From Stemphylium vesicarium (lineage: Eukaryota; Ascomycota; Dothideomycetes; Pleosporales; Pleosporaceae), in contig QXCR01000145.1 in NCBI GenBank assembly GCA_004380135.1, positions 1 through 64,000 on the forward strand: a stretch of 64,000 nucleotides of DNA, read 5' to 3'. The translations under genes and the position numbers were made by a program. Shown one piece after another: positions 56,559 to 64,000 of the stretch (position 1 is its first letter; each line of letters opens with the position of its first letter). Under the pieces are notes generated by a model. That model was not told the DNA's origin, ran no database searches, and saw only the letters and a list, made by a program, of their open reading frames with translations.

Positions 56559-57142
56559 ATGCTCTTCTCGCGTCTGTTCTCTCTCATCCTACGCACCGCA
56601 CAATGGGTGTTCGCAGCTATCGTTCTCGGTCTGACGGCTTACTTCGTTTACCAACGTTCACGACACGATGTCGGTCCCCTAGGCCGACTGATCTTCACTT
56701 TGATCTGGTCTTCACTCTCCGTTTTGTTCGCCATCATCTGGGCCATTCCTACAAGCTCTAGCATGACTGGTTACGTCTCCGATTTCGGTAAGCTGCCTAG
56801 TCGCATCGAAAATTTATCGAATGCATGCTAAGCGTAATGATTTAGTGTTCACTGGTGGTTGGGCCGCCGTCTTTGGACTTCTTGTCAGCTGGTACAACGA
56901 CCGTGGCTGTGGAAGTGCATGGGACTGGAGTGGTAGACTGTCGTTCAGCCGCAGCAACAGCTGCGGCCAATGGCGCGCTGCCCAGGCCTTCTCCTTCCTA
57001 TCGATGATCGTGTGGTTCGCTACCGCTGTGCTCGGTATCATTACGGTGCACCGCCTTCAGCGCCGCGCGGCTGGGTAAGTTTTCAACCTCCTCACAACAG
57101 GGTGTTGGCTAATGTGATTCTAGTCGCAGCTCCCGTGTCTAA
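56559..57142 (+). CDS. Small MARVEL-domain membrane protein
   Basis: Three exons (56559-56787, 56846-57074, 57124-57142) give 158 residues. Four hydrophobic spans are seen (in TAQWVFAAIVLGLTAYFV, IWSSLSVLFAIIWAIP, GWAAVFGLLVSWY and FLSMIVWFATAVLGIITV). The first is followed by YQRSRH, and a loop with two cysteines lies between spans three and four. This is the common small fungal MARVEL layout; yeast relatives such as Nce102 and Fhn1 sit in plasma membrane domains. The last exon is only 19 bases and ends the protein in GRSSRV. Without that splice the frame ends two residues after the fourth span, so either reading gives nearly the same protein. Confidence 0.78.
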
Positions 57143-58017
57143 ACGTCACTTCGGTTGCCCTATCGCTGTCGCCCGAAGGCCTGTGTGCGCAGACACCCCG
57201 TGTGCATGCACTAAGAAACATGAGGCAAATGATCAGCGATATTTCGTCTACACTTAATATTCGGTGCAGCACTGTCTTTCGGGCAACTTGTCGATTTCGT
57301 GTCTGTATGGGAGTAAGGGATTTTGTTTATGGGTCACCGCGGCGTACTTTGGCTTTCTTACACGATGCGTCCTCTACCTATTGTCTATTTGGAAGAAAGC
57401 TATACGCAATAATCACATCCTAATGTAAATGAAATGAAATTGTGTACCTGATGTTTCTAATCCTGTGTCTTGTTTGAGCACGATGGGTCTTCCAAGATTA
57501 GTCGTGACGAGTACTCATGCTACTTGCATAGGATCTGTCTCATAGCCTTTGTTTACCTTCTACATTCGCTTTTATCAAGCACGATCTGTCTTGCAGTGAC
57601 ACGAGACCCAACCAGACATTTCTAGCCGGGGCGGTATGGGAACATTTCCAGCTCTGCGACCGCTGCGCAGGCCTGGACCCTAGGGAAACCCGGTTCCCGT
57701 TGTTTTGATGGTTTTGTAGGATTATAGGTAGCGTATATATCCTGCTTATTCGATTTTCCATGAGTGCGTCTCTTTGCGTCGGATACGAGTTGTGAATAGG
57801 CGTTCCGACTTACCAGCGTACATGTGCGAGATTGGAGTTGCTGCAATCCCCTAAATATTTGCTTGTTTTTTCGGATGGTATTTGCAATACAGTTGTGTTG
57901 AGTGGCTGTCCAGGGTATACCGTATAAGAATGGCGTGATGTTTGATTAGGTGGTTGTGGCCAACGGTGGTAGAACCCTAAGATTTTCTGGTGCCGAGTAT
58001 CATTTTTCACATTTTCG
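57143..58017. other. Intergenic, 0.9 kb
   Basis: A/T-rich 3' flank of the MARVEL gene, then upstream sequence of the nucleotidylyltransferase pseudogene. No gene is seen. Confidence 0.45.
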
Positions 58018-59446
58018 ATGCGAGATCACAACAATATCGACTTAAACACTCTTTCCGGATCGAACAATTCGTCAGATATGGCAGTAAGTGCGCCTCTAGA
58101 GCTCTACATTCGACGGGCCTTCACCGGTCTTGATCCTGATGAAAGGATATTTCAACCTAGCGACTACATGCCACCACCCACGTTAGTCAAGCATTCCGTA
58201 AGTTACATCTTGACGTTTAAAGGCTGCTTCAATCCTCAACATGAAGGCCACAAGTCATTGTTATGCCATGGCTTCTTTCGGGGTGGAGAAGGAATTCGGT
58301 TAGTGGCCGCTATGGTTCTACCTGTCAATGATTCTTCAGTAACCTCGAAGTGAAGTTCAATAGAGGGAGGGGCCAGTGACCAAGTCTTTACCATAAGAGA
58401 GCGGGCGAGTTTGATCAACCGATCTGGTTTATACGGCGGGTGGCACTGGTGCCCTCCCGAAGGCGCTGATAACTCTTGGTCTTTCGGGGCCAGCTTGGTA
58501 TCGATGGCAGCCGAAGACGGGTTTACCGTAAGGTTTGTGACATTGACAGGACCCGACTATGTAGGATACCAGTATGATGCGTCATACTATTCTCATCCCA
58601 CCATCGTAGTAGGAAACAGCAATCCTGAACGTTCGCGTTTCCGCGTAGAGAGTGAAACGGGACTGGGAAAATTGGCCCAGTATAACGACTGGCAACTGGG
58701 ACCACTTAGAGAAGAAGCGAACAGGTACCTGTGGGAACGTGGTTCCCTCGAGTGGTTGGAACAAAAGTTGATGTTTTTCCCCGGACAGATGATCGGACTC
58801 CTGGCGGATTATAAGTGCGATACCTCACACCGCAACGATCAAAGCTGACACTCCGGAAGGCCAAGCGAGACTCAGAGAAGTCAAGTATCGCCTCTGGGAG
58901 AACTTCAGATACATTGGAGAGACCCGCATTTGCCACCATTCGACAACCGAGCAGTGGATTCGCTACGTGCCAACCGAATCCTTTGTTGCGAGTGGCATGA
59001 GTTTACCCGCTCCTTCCAGACAAGAGTAGCTGTGATCAACGCGTATTCGCCGTATGTTATCTGATGTCAACAACGATGAAGAGTTGATAAATTCTCTGCC
59101 CGGTATTGCACTCAGTCCCGAGATCTTGTGCCCCTACATCAAGCGATACAAGGAAGTTGAAGTGGTGGACCGAAAATGGCGGGGAAGGATGATTAAAAAG
59201 AGCCGGGAGCAGGACGAAGAAGACGCACAGAAGTATGCTTGGCGGAATCGAATGGCAGGCATCCAGTACTACTGGAACCGCTTGGGTTTTCGTGTTCGAG
59301 CCGAGATTCAGCACGAGGAAAGAAAAATGGGCGCTGAATGGCAAGCCTTGGATGATATGCGTGTCAAGGAAACGATGTTGTTCCGTCGACTAGGAAGAAC
59401 GCGCGAAGAGGCTCGCAGTAGGGTTGGTGCTTGTATAATCTTATGA
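58018..59446 (+). pseudogene. Nucleotidylyltransferase-like pseudogene (HxGH motif)
   Basis: The open frame from 58018 contains TFKGCFNPQHEGHKSLLCHG, the HxGH entry of the cytidylyltransferase/NMNAT-like fold, and continues with GGWHWCP, FGASLVSMAAEDGF and TLTGPDYVGY. This order is found in a fungal family of such proteins. A TGA (58351-58353) interrupts the frame between the first two blocks. After LLADYK (about 58813) the match moves one frame on (PEGQARLREVKYRLWENFRY). In that frame TAG and TGA occur just before STRIRRMLSD, which resembles the ISSTxIR motif that ends the family fold. The rest (to 59446) is open and protein-like. No GT-AG intron that repairs these breaks was found, so it is probably inactive. 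Confidence 0.6.
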
Positions 59447-59981
59447 TGAGTCAGCGGACAAAATCAGGCAGTCATAGAAGCGAAATCTCGAAGGAGTGCC
59501 CTGATTTCGAGAGCCGGGCCCGTGCGGAAAGAGTGTAGTAGCCAAAGACATCGGCTTCAATGTACCTAGTGAGGCGACGAAATTGAATGTAGTCAGAAGA
59601 ATCTCATTGATATTCTCTTCCTCTTATCAGTAATTTCTACTCTATTTCAGCATATTGTGTAATCGATGGTGGGTTATGATAAGCTCTCAGTGTATGTAGG
59701 TGCGGAATGAGGCAAAGCTGGTGCATGTGTTGTTCCAGCATCTGCACACGTGACTGATTACGTCATTTCGAGCTCTGTTCTTTTCGCCACGTCGCACGCG
59801 TTCCTCCCTGTACCATAATTTCTCGTATTGGGCTGAACCCATCTCCACCCACACTTGCAAAGTCATCTGTGTTATCCATCACTCGGTTCTTCTGTAATAC
59901 GCTCACTCGCCGCTTTCTTCGCAGAATGGGCCTTGCTTTAGCTGACATTGATAAGACCAGCTTGCCGAGCCAAGGGGATGC
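59447..59981. other. Intergenic, 0.5 kb
   Basis: 3' flank of the pseudogene; A/T-rich with no recognised gene. Confidence 0.45.
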
Positions 59982-60233
59982 CTATATCGTATTCAACCGG
60001 TGAATGCCCCGAACCTCCCGAGAAGCCGGCACCCGTTCGCTGGTCCCTGGAGTGTTTACTTGAGTGCACTGCTCGCAAGCCGCAATCACGAAACTCAATG
60101 TGCTTATTCGAGTTCCTTGTCTAGCCTCAACAGTCGATGATCTTACGTAGCCACGGCAAATCTCCACACATTTTGGCATTGACACTGCCCACTGTGCGAC
60201 CACGAAACACAAAAGAAAGGAAACCAACCTCAT
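59982..60233 (-). CDS. Possible small secreted cysteine-containing protein
   Basis: An 83-codon minus-strand frame starts at ATG 60233 with a good signal peptide (MRLVSFLLCFVVAQWAVS). The mature part of about 65 residues has four cysteines in two pairs (PKCVEIC and ACEQC) and a basic, Ser/Arg-rich tail. It has no recognisable domain. Small secreted proteins of this make-up are common among fungal effectors and surface proteins, so a role outside the cell is possible but only inferred. The larger open frame runs upstream of the ATG without a better start. A chance open frame cannot be ruled out at this length; RNA data would decide. Confidence 0.35.
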   Translation of the reverse strand: MRLVSFLLCFVVAQWAVSMPKCVEICRGYVRSSTVEARQGTRISTLSFVIAACEQCTQVNTPGTSERVPASREVRGIHRLNTI

Positions 60234-61333
60234 GACGGGGTCAAGGGTTTTTGATTGTTGTGTGTGTGTGTTTGGCAGCTCTATCCCTTTACGAGACGAC
60301 GCTATCATGCGGTGAAATCCACCGGATGGTGCTGCAGCCTTACGTTTCTTCTGAAAGGCACATGACGTCCTTTTGCTTGGGTTTGAATATTGCCCTAAAT
60401 TCCATCCGATGCAGCCGGGTCGCATGAGATGGATGGCTCACTGTGCCTTGTCAGATGCCTCTGACTGTGTTCGTGGATTGCGCGTCGCGCTGCATTTTCA
60501 TGGTGGCTTGGCTTCCCCGCAACCGAAGACACCGGTCTACTGCCATACCGCGTTGGCACCGCGTTGGCACCTGTCATTGGTGCCCATAGACCTGCAAGAA
60601 CATTCCCAAGTCAATGAGACCCGGCCCGATGCACTGGGCATGCTTACACTGCAGTTTGGAGATCGACGCTGAGCCGCGATCTCGCGTAACCCCAGGCTGG
60701 GCAATGACGATGGTGACTTGGCTCGAGTGTAGCCTACCGCTACATGAGGGTTTCTCGTTACTACGGTACAGTAGTACAAACAATTTCTCGTCCATGCTGA
60801 ATTGACAGCCTCCGGTGAGACATCAGCTTACAGTACTGCTGTAGGCGTATTTCTTCTGGCCCCACGTTTGACCACGCACATGATTATGGATGCTTCGATC
60901 AAGCAGCTCTTCCTAGATCATGATCAAACTTCACTATATCAAATCGCGATAATAGCTTGACCCCGCTCCTGCAAGGACTTGCCTTCTCTAAGATCTCACG
61001 ACATGGAGGACTCTTACAGGGTTGTCCGGAAATCTCGGCGTGGCTGACTGCAAGGCTTGAGCCCTAACCCTGTTTTGTAAACACGCTCTTCTCGCGTCTA
61101 CCAAGGCCCAGAAAGCCCAGTCATGGGGCCTTGGCTACCGGAACGGCGTATTCCCCCAAAGAACCAGTGGAGGCAGTGCGGTATAAAGAGCTTTTCATCC
61201 TCTATAGCCTCTCTTGTATCGTTGAGTGTGTGCCTTACTCTCACTCCAACGTTGAAACCAATACCTTCTGGAGACCTATTCGGTTTCCGCTAATTTCCGC
61301 GGTCATTTTTCAAGCAGTCACTGGAAGTTCAAG
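60234..61333. other. Intergenic upstream of the GMC oxidoreductase
   Basis: 1.1 kb. It includes a TG microsatellite (about 60258-60271), an 11-base direct duplication (CGCGTTGGCAC, about 60549-60570) and the promoter of the GMC gene, whose TATA box is annotated separately. No gene is seen. Confidence 0.45.
61182..61187 (+). promoter_or_regulatory. TATA box of the GMC oxidoreductase gene
   Basis: TATAAA (in GCGGTATAAAGAG) lies 152 bases before the start codon. Sequence and distance fit a TATA-type promoter with a leader of about 120 bases, which often marks regulated fungal genes. Confidence 0.5.
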
Positions 61334-63413
61334 ATGCGTTGCCTTACCATAGGCCAGGCATCCACCTGTGTTGTGCTTTCACTTTCCTCACTACTGTCTG
61401 TGACTTCAGCCTGGCCAACTTTCAATCTTCACAATTCCCAATTCGCGAAGCGTCAAGGACCTTCCGATACCCCGCCACAAGGCGGTGTAGATAATGAGCC
61501 AGCCTTCAATGAAGAGTACGACTTCATCATCGCAGGAGGTATGTTCCAATTCTCTTCACCTCATTCGATTCATAACCATAACGCGCTTCTTTCGGAGCCT
61601 ATCTCTAATCTTGCCTTGCTCTGTCTCAATCGGCGATAGCTGCTAATAATACGTAGGGGGAACAGCTGGTTTGGTACTAGCAAATCGCCTTACAGAGTCT
61701 GGGCGCTTCTCTGTGCTGGTACTCGAGGCTGGGCCGAATCCAGAGCAGGTTTTGGCGTACGAGTCACCAGGCGGCAACCAGTTCATCAAGGGCAGCTTAA
61801 TTGATTGGGGTCTCATCACCGAGCCGCAAGAGCACTTGAACAACCGCACCCTGCAGTACCTTCGTGGAAGAACTCTTGGGGGCTCTAGCGCAACCAATGG
61901 GCTTTACTACGCTCGTGGCTCAGCGAGCGTGTATGACCAATGGGCTGCGCTCGGAAACTCTGGGTGGGGCTGGAGCGACATCTGGCGGCTTTTCCAAAAG
62001 AGCACGAAAATAAATCCGCCAACTTCCACAGAACAGCTATCGGCGTTCAGTCAGGACTACAAGACATTCGATGCAAGTGCTTACGGTGGTGGACCGCTTG
62101 AACTCGGTTTCCAAGGATACGTTCCTCCTTCCACTGATGGTTTCATTGTAGCCTGCAGCGAAGCCGCGAACATACCCATCGTCGAAGATCTCAACCTTGG
62201 CGATGGCGTGGGTGTCAAACACGGAACGGCGACGCTCAACAGCATGCTTCGAAGAAGTTCTAGTTACGACAGCTTCTACCAGCAAGCCCGAAACCGTTCC
62301 AATCTCAGGGTTCTACATGATGCGCCAGTTACCGGTATCGTGATGAGCACACCCTCCACCAGCGGGAATGCGACCAACTCTACTAGCAATGCCCAACCAC
62401 GTGCGCTCGGCGTTAGCTACATCCAGCATAGCACTGGCTTTGTAAACTTAGCTCGTGCACGAAACGAAGTAATTGTGAGCATGGGCGCGTTTCACTCACC
62501 TCAACTTCTCATGGTCTCTGGTATCGGTCCCGCTGATGAACTCGAGAGCGTCGGTGTGTCGCCTGTCGTAGTCAACGAGAACGTCGGAAGACACTTGAAC
62601 GATCATTCAGTCTTCTCCATCATGGCACGCGCTCTCGACAACGCCTCCACAACCGACATGTCGCGCAGTCCTGCCAGTCTCCGCGAGGCCCAGCTAGAAT
62701 ACTACCAAAATCTCACAGGTCCATACACCGCTCCATCCGGTGTAACGAATGGCTTCCAGAAGCTGACTGAGCAAGAACTCCGTGGTATCGGTGCTGAAGC
62801 CGTCATCACAGCCGGTCTAGCAAACCAATCGCACATTGAATACCTATTCGAAAGCGTGTGGTACCCATGGATTCCTACCCCATACTGGGCACCTCTTCCT
62901 AACGACTCGTACATCTCTGTCACTGCATCAAGCATGGTGCAGCTCTCCCGCGGTACGGTGACGCTTCGCACAGGATCCATGTCCGATGAGCCTCTCATCA
63001 ACAGCAACTACTACGCCGACCCTACCGACGCCGCCATCGGCATTGCCTCCTTCAAGTATCTGCGCAGCATTCTGCGCCACCCCGCACTTTCACAGTACAC
63101 CATCGGCCCAAATTCGGGCGAAGTCAGCCCTGGCACCGCAGTTGGTGATGATGACGACGAAGCTATCCTGGAGTACATCAAAGCTAACACCATCCCGAAT
63201 TGGCATGCTACTGGCACGAACAGAATGTTACCGCGAGAGGATGATGGTGTAGTTGACAGCAGCCTGAAAGTCTACGGGGTCGATGCTTTGAGGGTTATTG
63301 ATTGCAGTATTATTCCTGTGTTACCTGATGCCAATATTTTGGCGAGTATCTATATGTTGGCTGAGAAGGGTGCGGAGATGATCAGGGAGGAGTGGGGTGA
63401 TGAGGGTATTTAG
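61334..63413 (+). CDS. Secreted GMC oxidoreductase (choline/glucose dehydrogenase-like)
   Basis: Two exons (61334-61538, 61657-63413) give 653 residues. A signal peptide (1-26) is followed by the FAD-binding start DFIIAGGGTAGLVLANRL, which the intron splits. GMC signatures are present: GRTLGGSSATNGLYYARG and GAFHSPQLLMVSGIGP. The active-site pair is H585 (NWHATGT) and N628 (PDANIL), the His/Asn arrangement of many alcohol- and aryl-alcohol-type members. Several Asn-X-Ser/Thr sites suggest glycosylation. It probably oxidises an alcohol or sugar outside the cell with FAD; the substrate is not predictable. Start and signal peptide agree, and a TATA box lies 152 bases upstream. Confidence 0.9.
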
Positions 63414-64000
63414 AGGTAAAATGAAGTAAGAGAGCTTGGATGGGAACAGTTACGAATAATGTTTACATGATTTCTCGTTATTTTGGTGTTGGGAGTAAGC
63501 TGTGTCTAGATTTCGCCCTGGTACAGCTTTCTGACAGTCTTCTGCTTTACTGTCCGGTTCAAATGAGAATTGGATGATGATACCATTACGGGGCGCATGC
63601 CATACTTCTATGAACGTTATCGGATATGCTTATCATGCAAGACTCTTGCGACTGCAAACATTCCCTCAGACATCCTGGGCTCCCGTTCTATTGAACCTCT
63701 TTGGACTCAAAATATCCTTGCAGTCCGTGTACTCATTTTCCCGCCACACTTCTTCTAGCTTCCAAATCGAACCCAGAAGCGCTCGGGGTCATTTTTAAGC
63801 GTATCCACTAAGCTAGCCCTCCAGAGGAGACTTGAATATTAATCTTCGATTTTCTGTTGCTCTTCCAAAAGGGCAATGTCGTTGGGTACAATTAGCAGAG
63901 CGAGTTGAAGGTATCTCCTGGCCGTTTGCGCAAGAGGAACCCATGTCCAAAGCCTGATGAATGTAGCTGTTCGATAATAAACTATGCTCGAATATGATTA
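63414..64000. other. 3' flank of the GMC gene to the window edge
   Basis: A/T-rich sequence. Short open frames only; no gene recognised before the edge. Confidence 0.45.

Noticed and set aside
1..64000. Biosynthetic gene cluster, transposons or CRISPR
   Set aside because: No PKS, NRPS or terpene synthase core, no transposase or reverse transcriptase motifs, no long terminal repeats and no spaced direct repeats of the CRISPR kind were seen.

Overview
This window is nuclear DNA of a filamentous ascomycete. Genes are dense, and most are split by short introns of about 45 to 75 bases with GT-AG ends and CTAAC-like branch sites. Protein content (NADH-type glutamate synthase, complex I 75 kDa subunit, HET-domain proteins, Mso1, Chz1, Yme2, MARVEL protein, GMC oxidoreductase) fits a Dothideomycete, most likely Pleosporales; that placement is inference. 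I joined exons by hand, checking splice sites, reading phase and conserved protein blocks. No tRNA, rRNA, transposon or CRISPR array was found.

Left part (1-23 kb), core cell biology: a 3' gene fragment; Mso1-like exocytosis factor; a Gyp7-type Rab GAP; an unrecognised 689-residue protein; a ubiquitin protease; an MFS sugar transporter tail to tail with it; ER membrane complex subunit 7; a LtrA-family membrane protein; a Nha1/Sod2 Na+/H+ antiporter; complex I 75 kDa subunit (NDUFS1 type) with a 24-base exon; and a delta-12 fatty acid desaturase.

Middle part (23-50 kb): a secreted type-B carboxylesterase, then about 1.2 kb of gene relics including a decayed rhodopsin-domain membrane protein, a membrane-tailed Nudix hydrolase, the AICAR transformylase/IMP cyclohydrolase, histone chaperone Chz1 with a 10-base exon, a 4 kb gene-free stretch, the large glutamate synthase gene, mitochondrial Yme2, adenylate kinase and the SNARE Bet1. 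Four of these serve nitrogen, purine or adenylate metabolism, but spacing and strands give no sign of a cluster.

Right part (51-64 kb) looks accessory: a broken HET-domain gene next to an intact one, a small MARVEL protein, a nucleotidylyltransferase-like pseudogene with three stops and a frameshift, a possible small secreted cysteine-containing protein, and a secreted GMC oxidoreductase. Intergenic spacing is wider here and decay is common.

The most unusual observation is in the glutamate synthase gene. Between the codons for its 3Fe-4S cysteines, the conserved protein can be rebuilt only if two introns flank an exon of just 2 bases (TG). The second of these introns carries a degenerate repeat with a 53-base period.
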